From positions 206,384 through 270,383 of IMG/VR virus record IMGVR_UViG_3300020165_000007: a stretch of 64,000 bases of DNA. One strand, 5' to 3'. The stretch's first letter is position 1. Every line of letters starts with the position of its first letter. Below the pieces are notes generated by a model. The model did no database searches and was not told the origin of the DNA. It saw only the letters and a program-made list of their open reading frames with translations. This document shows positions 16,068 to 25,367 of this stretch, piece by piece. The position numbers and the translations under genes are program-made. The stretch comes from a virus.

Positions 16068-17699
16068 TTAATCTACCCTAAATACATAATAATCGTGACC
16101 ATCAATTCTAATATCATATTCTACACCATCATAATGTGATATATTGTGACCAACACCATCCGTATCCACCGCATCCTCAATTATCTCATCTTTATTTAAG
16201 AATTCCTCAAGGTCTAAATCGTAATCTTTAATATAATTTTGTGGGTTAGACCTAACGTCACTTAAATACTCATCCACCTTTTTTTCTATCATTTCCTCAG
16301 TGGGTTCTCCCTCAGGACTTAATGTTAAATCATCTCTCTCCTCTTCTAACTCATCTATTTTATCATATACTTCACCCCTTTCATCACTACTATAAGGTAA
16401 CGAGTCAGTATCTCTTGTCTTTCTATAAAGTTCTTCAATCTCTTGGTCTAATTCTTCGTGTCTTTCCTTTTGTTCTGTAGATAACGGTAGTTCATCTTCA
16501 TCGAATATAGATTCCCAATCATCTCTAACATAATCATAATACCAACTCTCAAAATAACTGACAATAGAATCTATGTCTATGTAATTCATCAAATAGTCTT
16601 CGTTAAATGACTCCATTAACCCTACGTCATTAACCAAGTCGTTTAATCTAGATTTTGCGAGTTCGTAAACATCATCCCATTCACCCACAATATATTCACT
16701 ATCTGTTTCATTTTCACCCATCCATTTAAATGCTAAAATTTCTCCAGGATAAAAATTATTAGTCTCAGGTATTAAATTATATATGTCCTCATCTTCACCA
16801 ACTTCATTCACTAACCACTCATTTCTTAAACCACTCATCACAGCATTTGCCTTTCTTCCTACCTCATCTAATTCGTTGTTTTCAGGATTCCACGCATCTC
16901 TTTCTCTTATATCGTCCATCCTCCTTAGTAATCTTTCTCTTCTTATTCTATCATCTCTTTGGGTTCGTCTTTGTAACTCTTGTTTCGCTTTAATTTCGTC
17001 TTTAAATAATTCGATATCACTAGCGTAATTTGTTGACATGTATCTTTGTATAACATTATCAATCTTTTCAAACTCAGGTGTCCCTAAAATCCACCCCACT
17101 TTAAATGAATCATCAGGCGCATCATAGAAAATTTGTTTTCCATCATATTTTTGTAACATTGCAACTTTATAAAACTTACTACCTGATTTAGCTTTTTTAT
17201 CTAAAAAATAAAATAATTTACCGTCTCTATTGTAGGACATAAAGTGACTATCACTACTTTTAGCTGCTGTACACCATTTACTGCCCGCTCCGTAATAACA
17301 ACTAGCCTCATGTGTCTTTGGTGTTATTACAGTAAACCTGTCGTCTTCATACACTATGTCGGCCCCATCTATTTTTTTAACGTCCCTCCTTACCTTATTT
17401 TCGTGTTTTTCAATCGCATCTGTAATATCTTTTAAAGTATTGTATTGATTAATATCTTTTATTTCTAAATTTTTTTGAAATTTTATAAACTTCTCTACCG
17501 CAATTTTCGCTTTAACTAAATCATCATTTACATTTTCAGATGAAATGACCTTACCTAAAAAGTTTAAAAACTTTTGGTTGGATGATAGTTCTATAGATAA
17601 TAAAAATATTTTTTTTATATCCTCAGGTTTGAACTTATCTTTATATCTTAATAAAAACTCGTCTTTTCTTCCTTCTAATAATACTTTACTAAGATTCAT
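16068..17699 (-). CDS. WCT-motif protein with LLE-type N-terminus
   Basis: 543 aa. Starts MNLSKVLLEGRKDEF (L-L-E tag). A conserved-looking core at about 118-200 contains CYYGAGSKWCTAAK (Cys134, Trp142-Cys143-Thr144) then HFMSYNRDGKLFYFLDKK. The same pattern (ACFYGGYG, GWCTSAPG, FNTYIKDGPLYVVI) occurs in the LRR protein at 27475-28818, so the two share a domain. The remainder is highly acidic and coiled-coil-like. The biochemical role is unknown. The paired conserved Cys and Trp-Cys-Thr suggest an active or metal site. Confidence 0.75.
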   Translation of the reverse strand: MNLSKVLLEGRKDEFLLRYKDKFKPEDIKKIFLLSIELSSNQKFLNFLGKVISSENVNDDLVKAKIAVEKFIKFQKNLEIKDINQYNTLKDITDAIEKHENKVRRDVKKIDGADIVYEDDRFTVITPKTHEASCYYGAGSKWCTAAKSSDSHFMSYNRDGKLFYFLDKKAKSGSKFYKVAMLQKYDGKQIFYDAPDDSFKVGWILGTPEFEKIDNVIQRYMSTNYASDIELFKDEIKAKQELQRRTQRDDRIRRERLLRRMDDIRERDAWNPENNELDEVGRKANAVMSGLRNEWLVNEVGEDEDIYNLIPETNNFYPGEILAFKWMGENETDSEYIVGEWDDVYELAKSRLNDLVNDVGLMESFNEDYLMNYIDIDSIVSYFESWYYDYVRDDWESIFDEDELPLSTEQKERHEELDQEIEELYRKTRDTDSLPYSSDERGEVYDKIDELEEERDDLTLSPEGEPTEEMIEKKVDEYLSDVRSNPQNYIKDYDLDLEEFLNKDEIIEDAVDTDGVGHNISHYDGVEYDIRIDGHDYYVFRVD

Positions 17700-17716
17700 C
17701 TTATAATACTTTTATG

Positions 17717-17724
17717 ATAAATAT
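17717..17724 (-). promoter_or_regulatory. ATATTTAT upstream element
   Basis: Sense CTAATATTTATC, 17 nt before the 17699 start codon. Confidence 0.35.
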
Positions 17725-17799
17725 TAGTAGTTTATAAAATAAACTTTTTAAAGACTATTTATATATTAAATAAACTCTCACTATTAAAAAATTAAACTC

Positions 17800-17931
17800 A
17801 TGGGATGTGGATGTAAAAAAAAGGCTCAACAAGCTCAACAACAAGCACAAGTTCAGCAACAAGATAATACTAAGTCTGTACAAGAAGCGGTAAATAAAAC
17901 TGTGGAAAAGTATTATAAGAAAAAAGACTAA
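17800..17931 (+). CDS. Small Cys/Gln-rich protein (43 aa)
   Basis: ORF starting MGCGCKKKAQQAQQQAQ and ending VEKYYKKKD. The N-terminal Cys-Gly-Cys followed by Lys and a Gln tract is distinctive. A T-rich stretch with CTATTTATATATT lies upstream and a clean terminator follows, so it is probably a real monocistronic gene. Function unknown. Confidence 0.6.
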   Translation: MGCGCKKKAQQAQQQAQVQQQDNTKSVQEAVNKTVEKYYKKKD

Positions 17932-17951
17932 GTAAAATCCGCCATAAACTT

Positions 17952-17978
17952 AAAAAGGGGTGTAATACATCCCTTTTT
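17952..17978 (+). terminator. Rho-independent terminator
   Basis: AAAAAGGGGTG / taata / CATCCCTTTTT, 20 nt after the 43-aa ORF stop. Symmetric enough to act on both strands. Confidence 0.78.
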
Positions 17979-18026
17979 CTATTTATAGTATTTTTATTTA
18001 TTGGTATATTTCATAAAAAGTATAAT

Positions 18027-18857
18027 ATGGAGACAATTTTTTTTGGGGAGAATTTAGGGAATTTATTTTTAAATGAAATAATAAAGGAGTACGATAATAT
18101 TGACACTTCTCATAAAACCAATTTAGAGTTAATTGATGTTACTCAATTTATTATATTAAAAGGTAAAACTTCAATATCTAACCCTATAAATTATTCTAAA
18201 TTATTTAGAAATTATATGGAAAGTAAGATAGGTGTTGAGAATAACTATAGTATTATAGACTTAATTGAGTACGGGTCTTCAATTAATTACAAAGATGTAA
18301 TAGTAAAAAGTGTTTTCGATAGTAATTCGTTATACCCTAATCGTCTTTTTTTAGATTCACATCAACAAGGAGAGTATGTGATTGACGACATTCAAAATAT
18401 AATATACACTACAAGTGAGTCGTTATATTCTAAAATATTATTAGAAGGTGATTATTCTCAATATATAAATAAGAGGTTAAAAAACAATAAGTCATTTATT
18501 TGTGATAAATTTTATGGAATGAGCTTATCCCCACTCAAAATATATGAAACATATTTAAAATATATTTCACATAATCTTTTTGAAAAACAACTGTGTAAAG
18601 ACATATCTTATAATCTATACTACGAAGGTGATATAAATAAATTAAATTGGGAGACCATGTCTTTTGTAATTGATAGTAATTCTTTAGTTGTTAATAAAGA
18701 ATGGGTGAAGTCATTAATATTGGACTTATTTGACTTTAACATTAATCATGTGAAAAAACATTTATCTTTGGATAAATATGACTTTGAGAATGACATTACT
18801 GGTGTATCTCCTTGTTGGAAGGTTAGAGATAGAACTTCAGAAATGGTTCTACTATAA
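18027..18857 (+). CDS. Hypothetical protein (276 aa)
   Basis: Begins METIFFGENLGNLFLNEIIK and ends GVSPCWKVRDRTSEMVLL. Contains DVTQFIILKGKTSISNPINY and other alpha/beta segments, but I cannot assign a family. Plus strand, convergent with glutaredoxin (6-nt overlap). Confidence 0.7.
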   Translation: METIFFGENLGNLFLNEIIKEYDNIDTSHKTNLELIDVTQFIILKGKTSISNPINYSKLFRNYMESKIGVENNYSIIDLIEYGSSINYKDVIVKSVFDSNSLYPNRLFLDSHQQGEYVIDDIQNIIYTTSESLYSKILLEGDYSQYINKRLKNNKSFICDKFYGMSLSPLKIYETYLKYISHNLFEKQLCKDISYNLYYEGDINKLNWETMSFVIDSNSLVVNKEWVKSLILDLFDFNINHVKKHLSLDKYDFENDITGVSPCWKVRDRTSEMVLL

Positions 18858-19133
18858 TAGGAATTCTTTGACCTTGTGAATTGCTTCATTTAAGTCTTTG
18901 AACGATAGGTCTGGAGCTAACAATTGTATATCAGGTTTTTCCCCTTCTTTAATCTCTACTAATGTTAGAGCGGGTAGATATTCATTTTTAGTTACATCAA
19001 CAAATTGTTTATATTCTTTTTCATGTTCATCGACATTTCTTTCAATATACTCTAAATTTTCTTCTTTAAACATTTTTTTTAAAGAATAACAGTGAGGACA
19101 CCCTTCCATACTATATAAGATTACTGTTTTCAT
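18852..19133 (-). CDS. Glutaredoxin-like protein
   Basis: MKTVILYSMEGCPHCYSLKKMF: a CPHC redox motif right after the first beta strand, then YIERNVDEH and the cis-Pro segment YLPALTLV. 93 aa, normal for phage glutaredoxins. It probably reduces ribonucleotide reductase or other disulfides. One base overlap with the thioredoxin start region. Confidence 0.9.
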   Translation of the reverse strand: MKTVILYSMEGCPHCYSLKKMFKEENLEYIERNVDEHEKEYKQFVDVTKNEYLPALTLVEIKEGEKPDIQLLAPDLSFKDLNEAIHKVKEFLL

Positions 19134-19450
19134 TATAATACGTTTTTAACCATTTCTAATATTTGATTTTCACTAACTAAACCAACTTTATTACCCACAT
19201 TTTCTCCTCCACTAAAAATTTTAATATAGGGAATAGAACGTACCCCTAGTTGAGTAGCCATTTGTTGGTCTTCTTCAATGTTAAATTTATAAACTTTCAT
19301 TTCACTTCCTTCTTCCTCCAATTTTTTAGCAACACTTTCGATAATCGGACTTAACATTCTGCAAGGTCCGCACCAATCCGCGTACAAATCTACTATAAAT
19401 TTTTCACCTGAATTTATTTTTTCTTGCAATTCCTGTGCATTTATTTTCAT
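19133..19450 (-). CDS. Thioredoxin
   Basis: Classic YADWCGPCRML active site, cis-Pro motif VRSIPYIKIF and C-terminal helix. 105 aa. Adjacent glutaredoxin suggests a two-gene thiol-reduction cassette for dNTP production. Confidence 0.96.
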   Translation of the reverse strand: MKINAQELQEKINSGEKFIVDLYADWCGPCRMLSPIIESVAKKLEEEGSEMKVYKFNIEEDQQMATQLGVRSIPYIKIFSGGENVGNKVGLVSENQILEMVKNVL

Positions 19451-19797
19451 ATTGTTTTATATTTTTTAAGTTGATTTAAGTAGAAGATTATACTATCAGA
19501 AGAATCTTCATTACATAAGTAATAAAATTTATATGTATTTTCATATTCATTTTTAGTAAAGTATAATAATGTTTTAGTATCTAAAAACTGTATTAATCCT
19601 TTATTGTAAATAGTGACTTGACCATCAAAATATTTTTTTGACCATATAATTTTATTTTTTTTTAAAGTTATTCTTAACGCGTCAATAGTATAAAAATCAG
19701 TCTCAATAATAGAAGGTAAACTTCCAATTATATTCTCAGATAAGATTGATACTTTATTTGGTATACCATAATTGTTATGTTTTTCTTTATCTTTCAT
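19447..19797 (-). CDS. Hypothetical protein (116 aa)
   Basis: Beta-rich protein starting MKDKEKHNNYGIPNKVSILS, sandwiched between glutamine synthetase and thioredoxin with 1-4 nt overlaps. No domain recognised. Confidence 0.65.
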   Translation of the reverse strand: MKDKEKHNNYGIPNKVSILSENIIGSLPSIIETDFYTIDALRITLKKNKIIWSKKYFDGQVTIYNKGLIQFLDTKTLLYFTKNEYENTYKFYYLCNEDSSDSIIFYLNQLKKYKTI

Positions 19798-20867
19798 TAA
19801 ACTTCAAGTAATTCTTTTTCTATACTTTTTGAGTTTTTTACATAATCAATACTATCACTAATTACTTTAGTTATTTTATATGGGTCAGCGTTAGACGCAG
19901 GTCTTCTATCTTCTAGATACCCCTTCCACGTTTTACTCGTTTGTAGTGGAACTCGTATAGACGCCCCTCTATCAGAAACACCCCAACTAAATTTAGTAAT
20001 ATTCTGGGTTTCATGTAACCCTGTTAGTCTCATCTCATTACTTGAACCATAATTATTAATGTGTATATCATGTCTATCCTTGAAAGATTTAAATATATTT
20101 TGATAGTACTCTTCATCTCCGTCTTCCCTCATTTTTTTATTAGAGAAGTTACAGTGAAGTCCTGAACCGTTCCAATCACCTGTAACAGGTTTAGGATGAA
20201 ATTCGATATCATAACCGTAATCCTCAGACATCTGATGTAAAATATATCTAGTAATCCATAGGTCATCTCCAGCCTTAATTTTACCCTTACTGAATACTTG
20301 GTATTCCCACTGACCTAGCATGACCTCAGCGTTCGTTCCAGTGATGTCTATACCGGCCATTATACAGTTTTCCATATGTTTATCAACAAACTCCCTACCT
20401 GTTACTTGTCCGTTACCTACACCGCAATAGTACTTTCCTTGTGGTTCAGGAAATCCATTTTTAGGAAAACCTATAGGTTTGCCGTCTTTCATTAGAGTAT
20501 ATTCTTGTTCAAATCCAAACCATAAATCCTCATCATCTTCATTAAATAATCCCCTACTATTACTTTCGTGTAATGTACCATCAGGGTTTAAAACTTCACA
20601 TAGAACTAAATAACTTTCTAATAATCCATTATTCAGTGGATTTGGATAAAGTGTTACAGGTTTTAGTATACAATCGGAAAAATGTCCCTCAGCTTGTTCA
20701 GTGGACGACCCATCGAATGACCATTCAGGGCAATCAGTTAACCCTACACCATGAACCGTTTTACCATGAATAGTGTGTGTAGGTGGGTTGATTACTTTTA
20801 CTTTACTTCTGAGATTAGGTTCAGGATTATACCCATCTAACCATATGTATTCTAATTTAATTTTCAT
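19797..20867 (-). CDS. Glutamine synthetase, type II (eukaryote-like GlnII)
   Basis: Makes glutamine from glutamate, ammonia and ATP. Signatures of GSII: LEYIWLDGY at the N-terminus, EWSFDGSST (49-56), FGFEQEYTL (118-126, metal-binding Glu120 and Glu122), YYCGVG (146-151), GQWEYQV, GDWNGSGLHCN (230-240), RGASIRVP and EDRRPASNADPY (319-330). 356 aa is the normal size of plant and bacterial GSII, and far shorter than GSI. All catalytic blocks are present. It sits downstream of a lipoprotein gene with no terminator between them. Confidence 0.95.
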   Translation of the reverse strand: MKIKLEYIWLDGYNPEPNLRSKVKVINPPTHTIHGKTVHGVGLTDCPEWSFDGSSTEQAEGHFSDCILKPVTLYPNPLNNGLLESYLVLCEVLNPDGTLHESNSRGLFNEDDEDLWFGFEQEYTLMKDGKPIGFPKNGFPEPQGKYYCGVGNGQVTGREFVDKHMENCIMAGIDITGTNAEVMLGQWEYQVFSKGKIKAGDDLWITRYILHQMSEDYGYDIEFHPKPVTGDWNGSGLHCNFSNKKMREDGDEEYYQNIFKSFKDRHDIHINNYGSSNEMRLTGLHETQNITKFSWGVSDRGASIRVPLQTSKTWKGYLEDRRPASNADPYKITKVISDSIDYVKNSKSIEKELLEV

Positions 20868-20896
20868 TTTTTATTTAATTAAAGTTTTATGTAAAT

Positions 20897-21553
20897 TTAT
20901 TTAACCGGAATTGGAGTACCAACGGGATATGGTGACCCTTCTTTCGCAGCAGTGACAGAAGTCATACCTGAATCTACAGGAATAGCAAATCTTAATGGAA
21001 TTGCCGCCTCATTTAAAGGACCATAACATTTGGATAATATTATACCATTGTCAAGTGTGTCTATTATGTCACATGGCATTGCGAACATATTACTCATACT
21101 GGTACTTGGTGAATTTGTGTCAACAATAAACTTACGATTAGTTGGTGGTAACCATTCCCATCCGTTAGTTTCAGGATTAAATTGTGGTACTGTATCACTT
21201 GATGTAAAGAACCAAAAGAATGACCATGTTGTTCCGTCTGTCCCATCAGGAGTTTGTTGATTTTCTTTTACATTAAACTCTCCCCAAGTTTCACTTTTAC
21301 CTTCCATAGCCAAGTTGGAAATTGATAGTCCGTTCATAACAGGACAAATTGCACAACCTTCGTCGAACTCAGTTCCTTGTACAGTTATTTTTTTACCTGT
21401 AGGTACAGCACCTGACGCCCCACAGAATGAGAAAGAACCTTCATGTAGTACAACCACTTCTTCAGGTTCAGGAGCGCATGTATCCACTTCCGTTTGTTGT
21501 CCACAACTTAGTAGTAAGAAGGATGACAACAATGTTAATAATGTTTTTTTCAT
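20897..21553 (-). CDS. Secreted lipoprotein of unknown function
   Basis: Signal peptide MKKTLLTLLSSFLLLSCGQQ ends in a lipobox (LLSC), predicting lipid anchoring in the outer membrane. The mature part has paired cysteines (FCGASG, CAICPVMNG, MPCDII, SKCYGP) and beta-strand-like segments. No known domain. The gene precedes glutamine synthetase and follows a palindrome overlapping its putative promoter. Confidence 0.85.
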   Translation of the reverse strand: MKKTLLTLLSSFLLLSCGQQTEVDTCAPEPEEVVVLHEGSFSFCGASGAVPTGKKITVQGTEFDEGCAICPVMNGLSISNLAMEGKSETWGEFNVKENQQTPDGTDGTTWSFFWFFTSSDTVPQFNPETNGWEWLPPTNRKFIVDTNSPSTSMSNMFAMPCDIIDTLDNGIILSKCYGPLNEAAIPLRFAIPVDSGMTSVTAAKEGSPYPVGTPIPVK

Positions 21554-21577
21554 TGTTTATGTTTTTTAATGAGTTTA

Positions 21578-21598
21578 TTTGATATTAATAATATCAAA
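21578..21598 (-). promoter_or_regulatory. Perfect palindrome upstream of the lipoprotein-GS operon
   Basis: TTTGATATT-att-AATATCAAA (9-bp arms, 3-nt centre). On the minus strand its first arm overlaps TATAATTTG, a near match to a -7/-10 box, 25 nt before the start codon. The position suits an operator. Confidence 0.5.
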
Positions 21599-21636
21599 TT
21601 ATAAGTATTAGTATACCTAATATTTTAAATTTTTTT

Positions 21637-21667
21637 AAAAAAAAAAGGGGTTCAAAAACTGAACCCC
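21637..21667 (-). terminator. Strong terminator after the TonB receptor gene
   Basis: GGGGTTC / aaaaact / GAACCCC followed on the minus strand by ten T. Confidence 0.92.
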
Positions 21668-21698
21668 TCTTTCATATATTTTATAATATTATCGTAAA

Positions 21699-24452
21699 TT
21701 AGAAGTTATATCTTAAAGATGCATTCCAAGTTCTACCAAATCCAAACCACACTGAGTTACGTGTGTCAATACCGTTCCACGTATCTGATGTTTCAGATGC
21801 GTGAATATTAGTGTTTGACTCCGCAATGTATGTAGTGTCGAATAAGTTATTTACGTTAACTCTAAACGTTGCATTGTTACCTAACAAGTCAAAACGAGTG
21901 GTAACACCCAAATCAACTAAATTGTATGACGGTAACTTCAACGCCCCTTGGTTATCGGGTGTGAAGAAGTCAGAACCTGTGATTGAGTAGTCAGCGTAAA
22001 GTCCGTCAACATATCTCATACCTAAGTCTACATTCACACCTCTAGTTACTCTGTAGTCAACACCTAAGTTTCCAACAACTTGTGCTGCGTCACCAACTTT
22101 AGCCCCTTCAGTATAAAGAACTCCTGTACCAATCTCTTCTTGATTCTCATCAAACAAGGTGGTTTCAAAATCCTTTGTATACTTCCAATCTCCCAATGAT
22201 AACATACCTGTAAGTTTTAGGTTGTTAGTAGGTCTATATGTAGACTCTAACTCGATACCATTGTGTTGAACGTCAATATCTCTAAACTGTGCAAATCCAT
22301 CGACACCTTGAGCATTAGTCAATGAAAGTGCTCTAAATCTATTACCCCATGTTGTTGCATATGCATTAACATTAACAGTAAGCTCGTCACCTAAGTATCC
22401 GTAACCTAACTCAAATGAAGTAATTTCTTCATTTTGTAAGTCGTCATTAATGTCATTACCATAACTTGGGAATACCGCTGAGAAGTTTGGTTGACGTGAG
22501 ATGAATCCCGCGTTAGCAAAAACATTAGACTTTTCATCGATATTATAGTTAGCACCACCTTTAATGTATCCACCACCTAAATTAGCCGTTTCTGAAATTG
22601 GATTACCTGGTTGGTCAAAGTAATCTTCTCTTTGGAATGATTGGTTCGATAACCCCGCTTGTACAACCGCGTTTATTCTTCCATCATCATTATATTCAAT
22701 AAGTCCGTTTACACCGGCCCATCCAACGTTTCCTACATTATAGTAGTCAATTTTTGGACCGTTAAGACCTGTGTTATTAAACGGACTAGCGTTTACAGTT
22801 GTGTTAACAAACTGACCTACACTATTATCATTACCTGTTGAGTAGTATGCGTCAAAACCCATTAGGTTATTTACTGTACGATAGTGATAACCTTTGTACT
22901 TTCTGAGGTCAATACCTACAGAAGCCCTAATCTTGTCTTTATCGTACTCTAAATTAGAGATTGCACCTACCCAGTCGTGTGAGTTCATAGACGCTCTACG
23001 AATCATCCCACTTCTATTAACACCACCTTCATCATATCCATTTGAACCGATGAGTTGTCCGAAAAAAGGACTGTCCATTAAGGTTGAGTCAGGAATTGTT
23101 CCGTCAGCATCAATACCATAAGTCTGTGCCCCTGATTGGTTATCAGCGACAATAGCGTCAAAATCAATTGTACCATCATCGTTACGAAATTGTGTTGTAC
23201 TGTCTTCATACATGAATTCATACAAATCCTTTCTATAAGGATGGACATCGTAGTTTCTACCACGAGGACCTGTTCCTCCACCTCGACCAGCAGAACCATA
23301 GACTGAAGTATTCAATGTTAAATCTTCGTTGATGTCCCAATCCCAGTTAAAGGTTGCAAGTGGTTTGTTATAAAAGTTTCTTCTCATAGAGAACTCTTCC
23401 CCATTTAAAGTACCTCCGTTTGTGTTCCAACGAGCGTTGATACCATCGTCATTCTGTTCACCAAATGTTTGAAAGTCTCTAATAGAAACCCAAACGTCTC
23501 TTTGGTGGTGCCATTGACCCGCACCTAAAATAGATAGGTTCAATGCGTGTTTTGAACCTTCAGGTTGGTAACCTACAGCTCCGAAGTATGTCCAACCTTC
23601 ACCACTGGTGTTGTCGACATATCCATTACCTGCCCATCTACTCATTAAGAACGATGACGCCCATCCATTCTCATTTTTACCGGTATTGTAGTTAACACTT
23701 GTCTTAGTGTAACCATCATTACCAATAGTTTCAGATACTGAACCACCTTGTTCTTTCTCCGCCGCTTTAGTAGAAATAGAAACGGTACCACCAACAGATG
23801 GAACCGCAAGACGAGTAGCACCCAATCCTCTCTGGATTTGAATACCTGAAGCAACGTCAGTAAGACCTTGCCAATTAGACCAATATACCCATCCATTTTC
23901 CATATCATTAACAGGTTGACCGTTAATTAGGAATGATGTGTTACGTTGGTCGAAACCTCTAAGAGATATTCTTGAGTCACCATAACCACCACCTTGTTTC
24001 GTAGCATAGACACCAGGTGTTCTATTCATGATTTCAGGGAATTCTTGGTTTCCGACTTTCAAAGCAATCTCTGACGGACCAATGGTTGATACCGCAACTG
24101 GTGTTTCTCTCACTTTCGCAAAGTCAACAACGTTAACGATTACGGATGCCTCATCCAAACCCAACGCAGTAGCGGTTAATGATATGGTACCCATATCTTT
24201 TAGTGCCGGTGTAGTTATTGTTTCATACCCGATAAAACGTACAACTAGGTTTCCTGTGGCCTCACTGTTGAGAGTGAATTCACCTGATACATTAGTTGAT
24301 GTTCCTCGTGTGTTACCTTCAAGATAGACATTCGCTCCGATGAGCTCATTACCTGTCTTAGAGTCAACAACTTTACCTGTAATTTGGGAGAATAGACTCG
24401 TAGTTGAGACCATCATTACTCCTAAGATAAACAATCGATTAATTAATTTCAT
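21699..24452 (-). CDS. TonB-dependent outer-membrane receptor
   Basis: 917 aa. Residues 1-22 are a signal peptide. A carboxypeptidase-D-like regulatory domain (ITGKVVDSKTGNELIGANVY, then GTSTNVSGEFTL) occupies about 24-95. A TonB plug domain at about 110-225 carries FPEIMNRTPGVYATK, RISLRGFDQRNTSFLING and GLGATRLAVPSVGGTV. A long Gly/Asn/aromatic-rich 22-strand-type barrel ends in the terminal aromatic motif SLRYNF. These proteins import large substrates such as iron chelates or glycans using TonB energy. Full length and intact, with its own terminator. Presence in a phage genome is very unusual. Closest in design to flavobacterial receptors. Confidence 0.95.
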   Translation of the reverse strand: MKLINRLFILGVMMVSTTSLFSQITGKVVDSKTGNELIGANVYLEGNTRGTSTNVSGEFTLNSEATGNLVVRFIGYETITTPALKDMGTISLTATALGLDEASVIVNVVDFAKVRETPVAVSTIGPSEIALKVGNQEFPEIMNRTPGVYATKQGGGYGDSRISLRGFDQRNTSFLINGQPVNDMENGWVYWSNWQGLTDVASGIQIQRGLGATRLAVPSVGGTVSISTKAAEKEQGGSVSETIGNDGYTKTSVNYNTGKNENGWASSFLMSRWAGNGYVDNTSGEGWTYFGAVGYQPEGSKHALNLSILGAGQWHHQRDVWVSIRDFQTFGEQNDDGINARWNTNGGTLNGEEFSMRRNFYNKPLATFNWDWDINEDLTLNTSVYGSAGRGGGTGPRGRNYDVHPYRKDLYEFMYEDSTTQFRNDDGTIDFDAIVADNQSGAQTYGIDADGTIPDSTLMDSPFFGQLIGSNGYDEGGVNRSGMIRRASMNSHDWVGAISNLEYDKDKIRASVGIDLRKYKGYHYRTVNNLMGFDAYYSTGNDNSVGQFVNTTVNASPFNNTGLNGPKIDYYNVGNVGWAGVNGLIEYNDDGRINAVVQAGLSNQSFQREDYFDQPGNPISETANLGGGYIKGGANYNIDEKSNVFANAGFISRQPNFSAVFPSYGNDINDDLQNEEITSFELGYGYLGDELTVNVNAYATTWGNRFRALSLTNAQGVDGFAQFRDIDVQHNGIELESTYRPTNNLKLTGMLSLGDWKYTKDFETTLFDENQEEIGTGVLYTEGAKVGDAAQVVGNLGVDYRVTRGVNVDLGMRYVDGLYADYSITGSDFFTPDNQGALKLPSYNLVDLGVTTRFDLLGNNATFRVNVNNLFDTTYIAESNTNIHASETSDTWNGIDTRNSVWFGFGRTWNASLRYNF

Positions 24453-24490
24453 TAGTTTTTTTTTAAGTGTTTATTGGTTGTTTATATAAT

Positions 24491-24519
24491 AAAAAACTAC
24501 CCCCACTCTGAGGGTAGTT
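24491..24519 (-). terminator. Rho-independent terminator
   Basis: AACTACCC / ccactctga / GGGTAGTT, followed on the minus strand by a T-run (24496-24491). Ends the 24531-25127 gene. Confidence 0.82.
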
Positions 24520-24530
24520 CTAAATTCAAT

Positions 24531-25127
24531 TTATGTGGTTTTTTCGGTTTCCGTTTCCGTAAACACGAAGGGGTCACCTTCCCCATCATTAATAAATGCG
24601 TAACCTCTTTCTATAAAAGCGTCCTGTGTCATACCAACACTATCATAAAGTTCCATCATCGCATCTTCATACGCCTCTTCATTTTCCATATCATCCTCAT
24701 CAGGATATTCGAAGTCCTCATCCTCATCTGCGAATATTTGATTTTTATAAACCAATATACCACCGACTGGGTCGTATCCTTCATCTTCATATCTGTTCTC
24801 AACAGCCACATCGGGGTCTAACTCAACAAGTAAATTGTAAAGGTGCATCGTAAATTCTTTAACCGGATGCCATGCCGATGTAACTTTAATTTCGTTATCA
24901 TCTATAGTGTGTTCAAAATATGCCCATTTAGCTCCTAAATTTTCACCAGCCCATGAGTTGAATGTTCCTCCATTTTCACTTATGTGTGGGTTTTTATAAA
25001 AGATTTTTGCGAAACCTCCTGTGTCTGAGTATTCTAAAGAATCAAGTAAATCGATGTACTCATTCATCTTATTAGTTACTTTTTCATTTCCAACAACTCT
25101 AATGTTGTTACTTACGTGATTTGCCAT
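24531..25127 (-). CDS. Ferredoxin-like (Api92/DUF1281-type) phage protein
   Basis: Begins MANHVSNNIRVVGNEKVTNK, with AKWAYFEHTIDDNEIKVTSA and the WHPVKEFTMHLYNLL block. The layout is typical of Api92-like ferredoxin-fold proteins common in phages. The C-terminal half is extremely acidic (DEDEDFEYPDEDDMENEE), possibly a DNA mimic or interaction tail. Assignment is tentative. Confidence 0.55.
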   Translation of the reverse strand: MANHVSNNIRVVGNEKVTNKMNEYIDLLDSLEYSDTGGFAKIFYKNPHISENGGTFNSWAGENLGAKWAYFEHTIDDNEIKVTSAWHPVKEFTMHLYNLLVELDPDVAVENRYEDEGYDPVGGILVYKNQIFADEDEDFEYPDEDDMENEEAYEDAMMELYDSVGMTQDAFIERGYAFINDGEGDPFVFTETETEKTT

Positions 25128-25204
25128 TATTTTAATTTTTTTATTTTAAACTTGTTAAAGTTAATTGAACTAAACCATAAGGAAAGTCTTAATATTAAAT
25201 AATA

Positions 25205-25336
25205 TTATCGACCTTGACCTCTATAAGATTTACGATAATTTTTAGAATTTTTATTCTTAGATGATTTTGTTTTGGAGTGAACTCCTGGTCGATTTACTTT
25301 GTTTTTACTTTCGTAACCTCCTGCAATTTTTGCCAT
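25205..25336 (-). CDS. Small very basic protein (43 aa)
   Basis: ORF starting MAKIAGGYESKNKVNRPGVH and ending NYRKSYRGQGR, about one third Lys/Arg. It follows a near-perfect host-type promoter and resembles short basic proteins I recall from Bacteroidota phages (recollection, not searched). Likely binds nucleic acid or ribosomes; function unknown. Confidence 0.7.
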   Translation of the reverse strand: MAKIAGGYESKNKVNRPGVHSKTKSSKNKNSKNYRKSYRGQGR

Positions 25337-25367
25337 AATTTTTTATTATTTAAAATGTTTTACTAAT

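Noticed and set aside
10619-24452. Stretch of host chromosome (FAS1, pckA, GS, TonB receptor)
   Set aside because: Phage-type genes (DUF3310, methylase, tagged proteins) are interleaved, and the same packing and terminators continue through; contamination still deserves a coverage check.
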